A program made the position numbers and the translations under genes. This document shows, in pieces, positions 12,564 through 24,282 of a stretch of DNA of 64,000 nucleotides (its first letter is position 1; every line of letters starts with the position of its first letter). The notes beneath the pieces were generated by a model. That model saw only the letters and a program-made list of their open reading frames with translations. It had not been told where the DNA came from and did no database searches. The stretch is from Rattus norvegicus (Eukaryota > Chordata > Mammalia > Rodentia > Muridae), in contig NC_086021.1 of the NCBI RefSeq assembly GCF_036323735.1, positions 134,134,976 through 134,198,975 on the forward strand. Direction: 5' to 3'.

Positions 12564-12625
12564 ATCTTTAAGAGAAGGAAGGAAGGAGGGAGGGAGGGAA
12601 GGAGGAAGGAAGGAAGGAAGGAAGG
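12514..12625 (+). repeat. Compound AAAT and GGAA microsatellite in the B2 tail
   Basis: About 13 AAAT units are followed by a GGAA/GGGA purine tract. It evidently grew from the A-rich tail of the adjacent B2. Confidence 0.95.
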
Positions 12626-13762
12626 CAGGCCAAGGAACAGATTTCTTACTTGCTATTAATGAGCACCTCAGACTGCCGGTTATTCACTTGATTATCACTC
12701 TTGTGACGGAACTGAAAAAATAAAGTTTAAGAAAGACCGTCTTAAGTCACTCTTTGTCAATCCTAACAGCAACACCGGCATATGTTGAGTTCATCTGTTT
12801 GGACAATGTTGCTGTCCAAATATGAGCATAGCTTGCACTTACTGTGAGCAGAGTTCCATGCACAGCTAACCAGCGCTCACCCTCCTACATCTCACCCTGG
12901 CACACACACATCACCGAATCCTCTGTGTGCACTTATATGCATGCATATGCTGCATGCTAGACCCATAACTCTAACCCTTGTTACATCTCTAGTTGCTTCT
13001 AAGAACACAGCCTGACATTTGCCTCCTAGACCAGAGAAGACCTACACTGGTTTTGAGAACTTTCACCAGGAACTGGAGGTTCTATTCCTCACAGGCGCAC
13101 TCTACTTGCAGCTCAGTCTGCTCTGTGGTTTTCTTAAAAGCTGAGTAATTGCTTTTAACAACCTATATTTTATTCTTCAGAAATCTGAGTTGTTAACAGT
13201 GATATTATGCAACACCACCCACTTAAAACAGAAATCAGAATGAAATACTGAATTATACTTGGCCTGATGCTTTATGACCAAGTGATCAGACTTCATATTG
13301 TTTGCTCCAGCAAAGTAAGCGTCTTATATCTCTAGGGACAATCCAAATATTAGGAACTTTGCTTTAGGCTCTGAAACTGGAAGCCATTCAGAACCAGATA
13401 CACAAACACGCATGTACACACATCATACTTGTGTCAGACTTTCTCTTTTCCAACCTCAGATGTCATAGTATCAATGTGTACCTTGAAATTCATTAATCAC
13501 TTTATTAGGGGACAGACACATACCACGTCAAGCATTATACACTTGTGTGTGGCCAATTTTAGATGGCTCATATCAAATTATGGATTTATTTAAAAAATTA
13601 TACATACAACTGTGAAGGAGCATCACATAAGTTAATTACAAGCCTTCCTCGCTGCCTCACACTTGACCACTCTTTAGCCCCACTGGCTGGGTCTCTGTTT
13701 CCATAAAGGTAGACATTTGGTTAAAACGGGAACACCCGGCCTTCTCAGGCATGAATACTCAC

Positions 13763-13861
13763 AAAGTCGTCGGTGGCATCCTTGACAGCTGTCATCGAGA
13801 TCACCAGGACCAGGGGCACGATGGTGGTGAACCATGTCAGGGAAGAGATTTCTGGAATGAG
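13763..13861 (-). CDS. Atp8b4: Atp8b4 coding exon, M1-M2 loop and M2 helix
   Basis: This 99-bp exon has 33 codons, beginning LIPEISSLTWFTTIVPLVLV and ending in AVKDATDDF. It encodes the short luminal loop after M1 and most of helix M2, including the conserved KDATDD motif of P4-ATPases on the cytosolic side. The acceptor (GTTGCTTTTTCAG, minus strand) ends at 13862 and a strong GTGAGT donor starts at 13762. Both ends are phase 0. The last codon is Phe where I recall Tyr in the human protein; this could be a rodent difference. The next exon should begin with Arg-His and lies below position 1, as no candidate was seen in 1-13762. Confidence 0.92.
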
Positions 13862-14935
13862 CTGAAAAAGCAACATTTTCAGCCATTTAAGATTTTTTAA
13901 ATTGGAAACGCATTCCAAACTTTGTCAATTAATTGCCTAAGACTTGAAGAAATCAATGAGATTGCGTTCAGCTATTTGTACAAAAGTAAACTAGCTAAGA
14001 GGATTCAACTGTGTGCATTCCATTGCAAAACATTTTGAGAAATAGCTTTATGCCAGCTTCCAGACTGGTTAAAATAAGATTAAAACTTAAAAGCGGGCTT
14101 TTTGAGCTCTTTCTTGGACACACATCTTCCAGCTGGTTGTTACATTGTCGCTGGTCCCTCAGCTTCTCATCTTAGTCTTCAGGAAGTTACCAGAAGGAAG
14201 TTAGCCCCCGTCAAAACACTTGCTAGAGAGCCTTTGATCGCCTGCCTTAGAAAGGGGTAGCCAGGTATTTGCATCTTAAATTGGATGCTCTGAAAATCTG
14301 AGTTAGTTTCTGTGCCAGAATGACTGTACAAATTCCTGGCTATGTCTCCACATTCACAATGCTTTCCCTACAGGGCACAGAATGCACTGTGACTGAGTCA
14401 GAGCAACCTGCAGCGCTGATACCACGTCCTTACGTTTCCTACCCCAGTTTCACAGCTGAGGCATCTAAGGTATTAAAAATCCCAGCAAGCACACACACAG
14501 CTAAAATATGTACCTAGGTCCCTGACTCCCACACTAGTCCCGTGTGTCTCCACCTCGAGTGCTACTACCTAAGACAGACAAGCATGCGACCCTATCAGAC
14601 AGATGTGGTTTGTTTTGTTTCTTAATCAGATTGGATTCACTTGGAATCTGTTTCGGGGCTGTCAGGCAAGAAATGGTCCAGTAGACACAGTCATGGGGTG
14701 GAGATCAAGCCCTACAAATAATTCAAAACTAAATCAGTTTTATATAATAAATTCTGCACAATTTCTTAAACCTCAAAAAAATAATAAAACCCTGAGTGTT
14801 AATTAATGACATAAGCCCCAGCATCCTGCAACACACGTGGTGACTGCAGGTCAAATAAGCAACCAGAAGATCCAAGGTCGAGGCTTCCCAACACAGAGGA
14901 CTGAGCAATGCCCAAGGATATAGAAAGTTAATTAC

Positions 14936-15033
14936 AAGGGGTTGGGGATTTAGCTCAGTGGTAGAGCGCTTGCCTAGCAAGTGCAAGGCCCTGGGTTCGG
15001 TCCTCAGCTCCAAAAAAGGAAAAAGAAAAAAAA
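14936..15033 (+). mobile_element. ID SINE with exact TSD
   Basis: This is an ID core with A box TAGCTCAGTGG and B box GGTTCGGTCC, and an A-rich tail. The TSD AAAGTTAATTAC is at 14924-14935 and 15034-15045. Confidence 0.95.
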
Positions 15034-15674
15034 AAAGTTAATTACCCTGACTTGACCATTACATACTGTGTTATATAATCTGAATTCTCACACTATACCT
15101 CATAGATATGTATAGTAGTACATGTTAATTCAAATAAAAATAACTTAAAGAGACACAATAAGAAAACAAAGCAAAGGGTTCCTGGAGACACAACAGAAGC
15201 ACCTGGTGAGCAGCAGAAGACCCCACTATTGCTCCCCGATCGCTAATCCATTACTTTACATACCATCTCCCCTTCACAGCTCCCAGACATTTGTCAATAA
15301 ATGATATTAAACACAGCCACCTCAACTGTCCCTTCCAAATATAAAAAACAAAAGCCTGAGACTGTAAGTAAGAATGCTGTGAAAGGCCTCATCAAGAATC
15401 CAAAAGCAATTTTATGATACTGGAAGGAGAGACCAAGAGCTGTATTTCCTTTTATGAATAATAGCAATTTTTCATTCATTAGGTTCTTTTGATTGGTTGG
15501 TCTCATCTGATTTGATCTGGTTTGGTTTTTTGCACAAGAAATATCCAATTATTCTTAACTATATCATTTTTTTCTCAGAGAGATTTCAAACCCTCTAATC
15601 TCAGTTCTTTTATTTTTATTAAACTGACTTCATTCTGGCCAGTGTCTTGACACCTGCTCAAGACAATAACTGCA

Positions 15675-16518
15675 CAGGAGACAACAGAGACTGAGGAAAT
15701 TAAAAAAGTCATCAGATCCTACTACAAAAGCCTATACTCAACAAAACTGGAAAATCTGGATGAAATGAACAATTTTTCTAGACAGATATCAGAATACCCA
15801 AGATACAATCCACAGACCACATGAAGCTCAAGAAGAAGGAAGACAAAAGTGCAGATGCTTCAGTCCTTCATAGAAGGGGGAACAAAAATACACACAGGAG
15901 GACAAAGTGTGAGCAGAGACTGAAGGAAAGGCCACCCAGAGACTGCCTCACTGGGGGATCCATCCCATATACAGACACCAAACCCAGACAATATTGAGGA
16001 TGCCAAGAAGTGCATGCTGACAGGAGCCTGTTACAGCTGTCTCCTGAGAGGCTCTGTCAGAGCGTGACATATACAGAGGCGAATACTCGCAGCCAACCAT
16101 TGAACTAAGAATGGGGTCCCCAGTGGAGGAGTTAGAGAAAGGACTGAAGGAGCTAAAGGGGTTTGCAACCCCATAAGAAGAACAACAATATCAACCAACC
16201 AGACCCTCCCCCACAGAGCTCCCAGGGACTAAACCACCATCCCAAGAGAGCACAAGGATGGACTTATTTCTCCATCCGCATATGTAGCAGATGATGATCT
16301 TGTCGGGCATCAATGGGAGAAGCCCTTTGTCCTGTCAAGACTTGATGCCTCTGTGTAGGAGAATGTCAGAGTGGGGAGATAGGAGGAAGTAGGTGGGTGG
16401 GTGAGGGAGCACCCTCATAGAAGCAGGGGCAGGGGGGAATAGCAGGTTTCTGGAGGGGAAACAGGGAATGGAAATAACATTTAAAATGCAAATCTAAAAT
16501 ATCCAATAAAAGAACAAA
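15675..16518 (+). mobile_element. L1 retrocopy with internal deletion at a splice-like junction
   Basis: 15675-15792 matches L1 ORF2 just upstream of the reverse transcriptase domain (like 41350-41468). 15793-16518 matches the L1 3' UTR beginning 13 bases past the ORF2 stop (like 56921-57590), ending in a poly(A)-signal-like AATATCCAATAAAAGAAC. About 2.5 kb is missing. The junction reads CAG then AATACCC. In the intact relatives the lost segment would begin with GT (41469) and end with AG (56920). The TSD AGA(C/T)AATAACTGCA at 15661-15674 and 16519-16532 shows a single insertion, so the deletion probably predates integration. No protein is encoded. Confidence 0.8.
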
Positions 16519-16607
16519 AGATAATAACTGCATGAGACTCTTAAGCAGCAGTGATTGATCTAGGAGATAAATGCAATCAGAGGTGATAGCAACAGAAAAG
16601 TAATATA

Positions 16608-16610
<3 letters not shown>

Positions 16611-16676
<66 letters not shown>
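16611..16676 (+). repeat. CT dinucleotide microsatellite (33 units)
   Basis: A pure TC run with no interruption. The Atp8b4 transcript would carry GA here. Confidence 0.98.
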
Positions 16677-16678
<2 letters not shown>

Positions 16679-16949
16679 CCACCCCATAGGAGTTGGAAAA
16701 CTTGGGAAGCTGACTGGACTGCCAGATAGGTAGGACCCTACACGAATGTGGAAGAAAACAGAGAAAGAAAAGCCAAATCCTACTGCAGTGGTTACTGTCT
16801 GAGAATTCAGTCACACCACAGAACTCATCTTCTGCTGAAGCTAGTAGGGATCTCTGGCACTTGCAATGAAAATATTAACACATACAGTATTGAACTGAAG
16901 ATCTTACACAGCACTCCATCTAGATCTCACATGGTAGAGTCGTATTCTT

Positions 16950-17045
16950 TTTTGGGGGGGTTCTTTTTTTTGGAGCTGGGGACTGAACCCAGGGCCTTGC
17001 ACTTCCTAGGTAAGCGCTCTACCACTGAGCTAAATCCCCAGCCCC
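16950..17045 (-). mobile_element. ID SINE with exact 16-bp TSD
   Basis: The reverse-oriented core reads CCAGGGCCTTGCACTTCC and GCGCTCTACCACTGAGCTAA, with a T-rich tail on the left. The TSD GTAGAGTCGTATTCTT is at 16934-16949 and 17046-17061. Confidence 0.95.
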
Positions 17046-17780
17046 GTAGAGTCGTATTCTTAGCTCTTACACACAGCACACAACCTAACCTGGATCTACC
17101 AACTTGTCTAATCACATCATATAAAACAGAAATGGAATAAATCATTGTCTGATAGGAACTATTGAGGTGGGTTTGAATCTTTCTTGATATATGCCCTTTT
17201 CTTCCCAAAACACTGATCAAAGTTGAAATTTCATTTAAGCCCAGTTTTAGTTAAATAGGGAAAGGGTATTGACTACTAATAAACCCCTCAAAATGATTTA
17301 AAAAAACAGTCACACTACAGTGAAATAATATATCAGATATTTCTTTTATAAGTGCACACAACGTATCATTGTTCTTAGATTGAAGGGAAATTTGACAAAG
17401 TCAGTCCCACAACTTCATAGTCTTAGGAGTGAAGCCCCACCCTGTTAACGTAGGAGAATGATGAGGAAAGGAAGAAGGCCATGAGTAGCAATTATTAGAC
17501 TTCTATGTGATTCAAACAAAATTGAGATTCTTATATGGTTCAGATAAAGGTTCGTATTAAAAAGACCTAGGTGTCAAAGTCAATAAATGCACTGTTTTTG
17601 TTTTACCCATTCTTGGCCCTGCTTTGTTTTTAAAACAAAATGTAGTAATACCATTAAAAATATAATAAGAATAGTCTTATATAATCATGAGCGATTTAAC
17701 AAAATAAATTCATGTATGTTCTAGAATTATAGAAATACTTTCAACAAATGGATAACGAAGAAATACAGCTTAAAGATTAC

Positions 17781-17894
17781 CTGTAGTATCAGAAGAAAAA
17801 GGAAATAGGCATTTGCCACCCTTTGGAACTGCTCAAATAAATTAATTGGCAAGAATGTGAGAATGTTGTACTTGGACGTGTGGATACGATTATC
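17781..17894 (-). CDS. Atp8b4: Atp8b4 coding exon, P4-ATPase N-domain and M1 helix
   Basis: This 114-bp exon has 38 complete codons. It starts DNRIHTSKYNILTFLPINLF and ends in the hydrophobic M1 helix, NAYFLFLLILQ. The pattern N-x-I-x-T-(S/A)-K-Y-N, then LPxNLFEQF, then YFLxLLILQ is the hallmark N-terminal signature of P4-ATPases; M1 borders the lipid transport path. The splice acceptor (CTTTTCTTTTTCAG, minus strand) ends at 17895 and the donor GTAATC starts at 17780. Both junctions are phase 0 and join to the exons at 45573 and 13861 without breaking the frame. ATP8B4 is preferred over ATP8B1, B2 and B3 because of Arg-Ile-His after Asn and Arg-Val-Ala-Asn-Ala-Tyr before the helix. No stop or frameshift is seen. 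Confidence 0.93.
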
Positions 17895-19116
17895 CTGAAA
17901 AAGAAAAGGCATCATGTTAGTTTGTGTGGAGGCATTGCCTGTTCTAACTCTCACACATACCGAGCTGAGTGCAGTTGTAGACAACACTTAGCTGTCTAGA
18001 GGTCTGAAGCTCCACAGCCCAAGACCTCCCCATTTCTTAAGGTAACATTGTCCTAATGCTAGGCAAAAGGACTGAGGGCCACATCAGCCACAGAGTCATG
18101 GGTCACATACAGGTTGGCTTCTGAGACTTTTCTCCTCTTGTGTGGTCTTTGGTGGATATTGCAGGAGTGCCCACTGTGTTGCTTAAGGATCCCTGAGTTC
18201 ATGCTGGATTTGCATTTAGATAATGATCTGTCTGATCTATCTCCCCAAAATATGATCCATTTGGGAAACTGACAAGGGATTTCTATGTCTGGAGATCTTC
18301 TGGGATGGGAACCCTACTGATTACAAGGTAGCCTGTCCTTAGTTTGGAAGGGAATTACTGGAAAAAAATCTTTAATCCAAAAAAAAGTAAATTTGTCTCA
18401 CTGTAATCTCTTGCTCGGTGCCAACCAAGGAATGTCCCTCGGGTCTCCTAGACCAACTCTAAGGCCTTTCCTGGTGATGTATTCCAGTATCTGAAGGCTG
18501 TTCACAGAACGTACTACACCTTCTGTCTCTGATCCACAATCCCAAACCCCACAGCTTCTCCATGACTGTTTTATAACAATTCTTTTCTGGCCACCCCCTT
18601 CATAATCCACCCCAGCTTCTCTACATCTGTGTTAAGACAAAGTACCTACATCTAAATACTAAATACAGGCATGACTCAAAAATAGGACTTTGCTGTCATG
18701 TTTTCTGAACTCTCCTATTAACTCACGCTATCATTTCATTAGCATTTTGGAAATTGCATCTCACTGTGTTTCCATGTTGAGTTTTAATCACCCAAAATGA
18801 CCATTAGGTCATTTATATAGAAACTACCATTATATTAGTTTTCTTCCCTAAGCATTTACTTTTAATACTAATATAAAAAAAATCATGTGCCCTTAAACTA
18901 TCATTTAACTTGTGATTCCTTCTTTGTGTCATCAGAAAACTTCAAATACATGCAATTTGTGTGTAATTTCTTATAAAGCTAAAGACAAACACATTAAAAA
19001 GGACAAGACCATGGGAAAAGAAAACATTACTCAAACAATAGAACCTGGTAGACAGCCAAGGACCTTTCTATAGATTGATGTAAGCCTTCTATTCTGTTGT
19101 TATATGAGATGCAGGG

Positions 19117-19320
19117 GGCTGAGGAACAGCTTAGTTAGTAAAGTGTTTGCCTTACAACACAAGAGTTTGACTTCCACCCACAGAGCCCATGTACAGAAGT
19201 GGAGGTGTGAGAAGGTGTCACTCGTAATCACTGAACAGTCAGCCTAGCCTACTTGTCAAGTTACAGCCTTGAGAGTCCCTGCCTCAAAAACAACTAAGTA
19301 AAGAAAGGTAGATAGCACAC
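19117..19320 (+). mobile_element. B4-type SINE (ID-like head fused to B1-like tail)
   Basis: The diverged head AGTTAGTAAAGTGTTTGCCT is followed by GAGTTTGACTTCCACCCACA, then a B1-like end GAGTCCCTGCCTCAAAA. It is old; family assignment is tentative. Confidence 0.6.
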
Positions 19321-19330
19321 ATGTGTATAT

Positions 19331-19335
19331 GCACG

Positions 19336-19377
<42 letters not shown>

Positions 19378-19391
19378 ATATATATATATAT
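19331..19391 (+). repeat. CA/TA compound microsatellite
   Basis: GCAC units are followed by about 19 CA units and then TA units, in the tail of the preceding SINE. Confidence 0.97.
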
Positions 19392-19548
19392 ACTAGATAT
19401 TGAATATATTTTATTCATCTCAGAATGAATCTTTGAAAATATAATGAACATGTTATTTAATCACTTATAAACCCATTTATCTATGTTCCCATGAGAGTTA
19501 ACTCTTATCTTGTTCACAAAGATAACATAGCAAGATTGAGGTAATAAG

Positions 19549-19634
19549 GGGCTGGGGATTTAGCTCAGCGGTAGAGCGCTTGCCTAGGAAGTGCAAGGCC
19601 CTGGGTTCGGTTCCCAGCTCCGAAAAAAAAAAAA
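19549..19634 (+). mobile_element. ID SINE with exact 17-bp TSD
   Basis: The core carries A and B boxes and a 14-A tail. The TSD AAGATTGAGGTAATAAG is at 19532-19548 and 19635-19651. It is one of the longest and cleanest TSDs in the window, so it is a young insertion. Confidence 0.96.
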
Positions 19635-20989
19635 AAGATTGAGGTAATAAGACATCGTGAAATACAGAATCAATATACTAAGGATGGGGGCGTGTTTTAT
19701 TGACCTCCTTCACACTTCCCAATCAAAGCTCCCTGCTTTTTATTTCCTGCTTCATAGAATCTCTGACCTGCTCTTCCCATCTCTGTGCTCCTCCTCATTC
19801 CTCCCATGATTGCTTTTACTTTCCTGTTGTCTGTGGTGACTCTGGGTTATAATCTCCTCTAAATATTTGGAGCCAGAAAACAGATGAGAAAAAATATACA
19901 CTTATCCTTCTGGATCTGTGTGACCGCATTCAATATAGTATTTTTAAGTCCCATCCATTTACCAGCAAATCTCATGATCTAATTTTTCTTTACAGATAAG
20001 TAGCGTTCATTGTGTATGTATATAAATACCACTACGGATGTTTGAAAAAGCTACGACGAATCATTATTTTATATTTACCTAAATTACATATAATACATAC
20101 ATGTGTATACATATGTATATCATTTAAATGATGCTATACCAATTGGAATGATAATGCCTCCCCAAAGAACTATAGACTATCTAGCAAAAGTCCCAGCAAC
20201 AGGCATAAAAAATCCTCCTTTCAAGTTATCAATTAGAGGAGTCCAAGAGTTTGCCAAAACAATATATAGACTATTGCTGCTGCCTTGGCTACATCCCAGA
20301 AATTGAAGATAAGGCCCTATTGCTGAGAACATCATGTGCTTGGACACAAGACCTGGAAGACTTGGATTTGATCTGACCAGAAAACTTCCTCCCTGAGACT
20401 AGCTTTCATGGTACTTGGTGATACTGTACAGGCTGCCACGGGAGGAAAGCAGTGAAATGTTCTATGACCATAAGGTACGATGCCTATGAACCACAATACT
20501 GATCAGCATGGCGAGAAGGTTCTAAAGTGCATTTGTGGTACTGATATCTCGGCAGTAACCAAGAGCTGTGGAACTGGACTTAAGGCTCACTGAGGCAGAG
20601 GGAAATCGTGCCTAGTAGTGCAGCCAGTCATCCTTCCAAGTTCAGGTAAATGACTCTACTTCTCCCTTGGCAGAATGAGTATGAAGGCTGGCAGGTAAGT
20701 GGTCCACCATTCGGGAGCCTTCCAATTGGAAGGCAACATTGGGAGGAGAGCAAAGGAAGAGGAAATACTGAGGGGTTTTTGGTAGAGATGTTTAGAAGAG
20801 AAGAAAGGAGGACTCACTGGATGGTTTTAAGTTGAGAAGCTACCTGACAAGATTTTAAAAGATCACTGGGTGGGGAAGAAATTGAAGCAGACGCAAAATT
20901 ACCCGTGAGAAGAGTTCTTTAAGAGCTTCGGGATGATGAGAGAGAGAGGTTTGAGCAAGTTGGTGGTATAGAGAATAACAGTGAATAAT

Positions 20990-21150
20990 GGGGTGATGAT
21001 GACAGCTAACATTTACCAAGTACTTACCATGTGTTCTATCAACCTGACCTTTTATAATTTTTTCTATCCTTAGAACTTTCTTGTGAAATGACTACTATTT
21101 TTTCCATTCCATTACAGAAAAAGCCAAGGTTCAGAGACAGTATTTCCATA
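20990..21150 (+). mobile_element. MIR SINE (ancient mammalian)
   Basis: GACAGCTAACATTTACCAAG, ACTTACCATGTGTTCT and a distal ATTACAGAAAAAGCCAAGGT match the MIR core and its 3' part in order. It is diverged, as expected for a pre-rodent repeat. Confidence 0.8.
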
Positions 21151-22184
21151 ACTTCAGAACAGTAACGCCAGATGGGGACTCTGCACATGGAGACCCCTTC
21201 CCACTCACTTTCACCTCTGCGCTGCTGCTGCCACTGCTGCAGTCCAGCGCAAGCAGCCATCCCTTGCTCTCCAGAGTAATCAGCCCTCATTTGCCTCACT
21301 CCCCATCCCCAGCTTTCTGCTACCTCCTTACAGAAGCAAACAGTACAGCTCCCTCTTTCCTCACAGCGCCTCAGTTACAGTCCTGGTTGCTGTTGGCTTG
21401 TTGTACAATTATGACTCCCTCGTATCCCCTTGCTGTGAGAGCAATTCCCGCTCCTGTCGAGTAGCAGTGTGGACAGAGTGGATAACTAGATCCTCTTTCG
21501 GCTTTCCAAACAGGGGCTCAGTGGCCAGGAGCCTTTATGTGTTCAGTCCTGACTACTCCAGCAGAGCTATAAAGTGAAAGTAGAGCGCTCTTCAGAGACA
21601 GGTCACCAAAGCAAATGCCAGTAAACTAGAAAGCATTCGCTGTGACAGTGAGATTCTCACATGCACATAACTGTATTCCTGAACATAACAGAGCCAAAAA
21701 AAAAGCAAGCTCTGCCACATTAACACCAAAGCCTTTGGGGACCTTCCTTGGGGGTTCCCTGGAAACATTTCTCACACATTTAGAGGACTATCATGGAGAT
21801 GAAGCCTCAAATTACAAGTATTTTGCTAAGTCAACATATTTATGGGATTTCATGAGCAATTCCTGAAATAACCCCAAGGAGAGTCCCAAATACAATGTAC
21901 TAGACAGGACAAACTCTGACACAGCAAGAAAGACTCTAGTCTATGGCTTCACCCAGCAAGTGGATAGTTCTTGTTCCTGCTACTCTTCTAACCTGACTCT
22001 ACTCCTGATCATTGCTTGTGATGGACCAGGACTATGGCAAACACTTCCTGTGCAGTACGAAGTGGGAAGGAAAGGCCCTGGATGCCTATGTCCCTACATT
22101 AAGGCCTCAGCCCAAATACCATAGCACAACAGAAGGGCCAACTGAACCAGAAGTGAAAACTAATGTGTGACATCTTGGCTCAGC

Positions 22185-22300
22185 TAATGTGCGTGTGCGT
22201 GCGTGTGCATGCGTGCATGCGTGCGTGCGTGCGTGTGTGTGTTATTTATACATATATAGTTATATATTATACTCGTCACACGTATCACATGCATATGCGT

Positions 22301-22344
<44 letters not shown>

Positions 22345-22345
22345 G
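22185..22345. repeat. Opposed GT/GCGT and CA microsatellites around an AT core
   Basis: 22189-22243 is alternating GTGC/GTGT. 22244-22290 is TA-rich with CACACGTATCACATGCATAT. 22297-22342 is GCGCACACAC and a CA run. The two runs are complementary to each other and alternate purine-pyrimidine almost throughout. Confidence 0.95.
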
Positions 22346-22669
22346 CTTTTAAAACTCCAAATCCTCTCCTGTAGGCAGCAGGGGCATTTGACTATTTTCT
22401 CAATCACCTCCAACACATGCTTCATCATGATGAACTCAACTCCCGTCCACAGGCTCAGGGTGAGGCTCAGATTCACTTAAACCAACCACACAACCCATCT
22501 TCCCATTTTTGAGATGAAGTAATGACACACGACCTTTATCAAATCTGAAATCTGAAGAGACTTTCTCTTGCCTATTGCATCCCAACCTGGAAGAAAGTAG
22601 CCATGTGTCACTCTTTGAATTCTGAGGCTGCTAAGAAAAAAACTGAACACTTAAGATGCAGGCTTAGGG

Positions 22670-22758
22670 GCTTGGGGATTTGGCTCAGTGGTAGAGCGCT
22701 TGCCTAGGAAGCGCAAGGCCCTGGGTTCGGTCCCCAGCTCCGAAAAAAAGAAAAAAAA
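22670..22758 (+). mobile_element. ID SINE with exact TSD
   Basis: The ID core has A box GGCTCAGTGG and B box GGTTCGGTCCC, and an interrupted A tail. The TSD AAGATGCAGGCTTAGGG is at 22653-22669 and 22759-22775. Confidence 0.95.
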
Positions 22759-22804
22759 AAGATGCAGGCTTAGGGTGTGCACAAAAACAAAACAACAACA
22801 TCAA

Positions 22805-22985
22805 AAAAAAACTGGGCTTGAGAGTGGAGGCCCATGCCCACATTCTCAGCAGAGTATGGTGGGGACACACCCACATCATCAGCACTCAGGTGGTAGAGGC
22901 AAGAAAGTGGAAAGTTCCAGGTCAGTCTGGGATACACAGTGAGTTTGAAGCATTGTACTGAGACCCTGACAGAAAAGAAATAAAA
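22805..22985 (+). mobile_element. B1-like SINE (old)
   Basis: GTGGAGGCCCATGCCCACAT, GGTGGTAGAGGCAAGAAAGT, GGTCAGTCTGGGATACACAG and ACTGAGACCCTGACAGAAAA follow the B1 order. It is diverged and has an insertion in its first half. Confidence 0.65.
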
Positions 22986-24134
22986 TCTAAAAGGAGAGAG
23001 AGCACTAGAGAAGGCCTTCCCTGAGGCTCCACTATCTCCTACTTGTCTTACTTGCTTTTTAACTACATTTCGTTCACCTCTGCCATGGTCTAAGTCAGTC
23101 TGAGGGTTTTGTTCCTCCAACCAAACACCAGGCACAAGCATTACTAACACACTCAGGGTTCATTCCTGCTCCGTGTAACCCATGGCTTTATGTCTAACAC
23201 ACTGCTTCAGAGAATGTAACCTCCATGAACTCATGGGTTGTCTGGAAACACTGCATTTCTGTGAATGCCACAAGCCAAACCCCAGGAGCTTTTGCAAGAG
23301 TCCCATGACTTCAGCACTATCGAGCCCTCTTTCCTTGTCTGATGAGACACTTATATAGTTGTACATCATGACAACTATACAAATGTCTACTCTTTCTTGC
23401 TACAGGAAAACTTATGTGTCCTGTTGCTATGAAATAACCCTCTCGTTTAGGAAATGAGAATCTCTAAACCATGGAATTAAAACCAAAGAGAAGCTGTGCC
23501 CACAGACTGCTTTTTGGAGAGGAGGAAGTGGCCAGAAGACAACTGTACCACTCAGGAAATATGTGAAACACCCACGTTTATGCAAGGCTTCTCCAAAGAA
23601 CGCATGTGTGGGGCACATGGCGGCACAGCACCTGCCTCTCTGATACCAAACTTCTCCACAGGAGTCAAATGCTGCCTAGTGCGATTCCTCAGAGCTCAGA
23701 CTGGGAAGACAGGGAGGTGCTAATACACCAGTGAACACCGCAGAAGAGGCTGTGTGGAGAGGTACTCATAGATGGTGGCTCACGTCACAACATTCTCTCA
23801 GCCAGGATCCAGGCTGTGTGTGTTATTTTTTGTAGGAAGAAGTAGCAGAGGGAATGTTACCCTAACAGTCAGTCACTCCTTCAGCTCATGTTTGCACAGG
23901 GTCTCCTCTGTGCTGGGCACCATGTTGTTGAGCCAAGACTACAAATATGGACAGATAGAAGTCTATACATAGAGTCCGCATTCTATCTGTGGGGGAGAAA
24001 GGCAGGAATAATCAGAAAAGAATCTTGTAAACTGGTGACATCATTTAAGAAAGTGGCCCCTGCTATGCAAACAGTGACAGAATAGCAGCTTCTCCTTAGG
24101 AAGCCTTCCTACCTGACTCTCCTAGCTAACATAT

Positions 24135-24282
24135 CCTCGAAATGACCCTAATGGGGAAAAAAAAAAGGATGTGAAATTGGGAGGGTGGGGAGGGCTAGAT
24201 CTGGGAGGACCTAGATGTGGGAGGGGACTATGGTCAAAATACATTGGAGGAAATTCTCAAAGAATTAATAAAAATCTATTGT
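24135..24282 (+). mobile_element. L1 3' end, strongly truncated
   Basis: GTGAAATTGGGAGGGTGGGG, GGTCAAAATACATTGGAGGA and AAATTCTCAAAGAATTAATA form the 3' terminus of an old rodent L1 type ending in AATAAAAA. Confidence 0.7.

Larger units (their letters stand above)
1..13762 (-). other. Atp8b4 intron (downstream part, open at the left edge)
   Basis: This is non-coding sequence after the M2 exon in gene order. Besides the repeats listed separately, I see nothing coding in 361-810, 2783-3960, 4760-7900, 8000-8440, 11930-12350 and 12627-13762. These look like AT-rich single-copy intron sequence with ORFs of chance length. 1085-1135 and 1280-1565 are degenerate TACA- and GATA/GATG-type simple repeats. 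A small tandem array lies at 7905-7999. Confidence 0.7.
13862..17780 (-). other. Atp8b4 intron between the M1 and M2 exons
   Basis: This 3.9-kb intron is bounded by the donor GTAATC (minus strand, from 17780) and the acceptor ending at 13862. It contains two ID SINEs, an internally deleted L1 and a 66-bp CT dinucleotide run. 13862-14920, 15050-15660 and 17062-17780 hold no recognisable element or gene. Confidence 0.85.

Noticed and set aside
13674..13886. Minus-strand 70-codon frame over the M2 exon
   Set aside because: It is in the wrong frame; the correct frame gives the Atp8b4 peptide with proper splice sites.
20080..20640. Possible unnamed interspersed repeat or exon
   Set aside because: It feels repeat-like in places, but I could not match it to a family or find ends or duplications.
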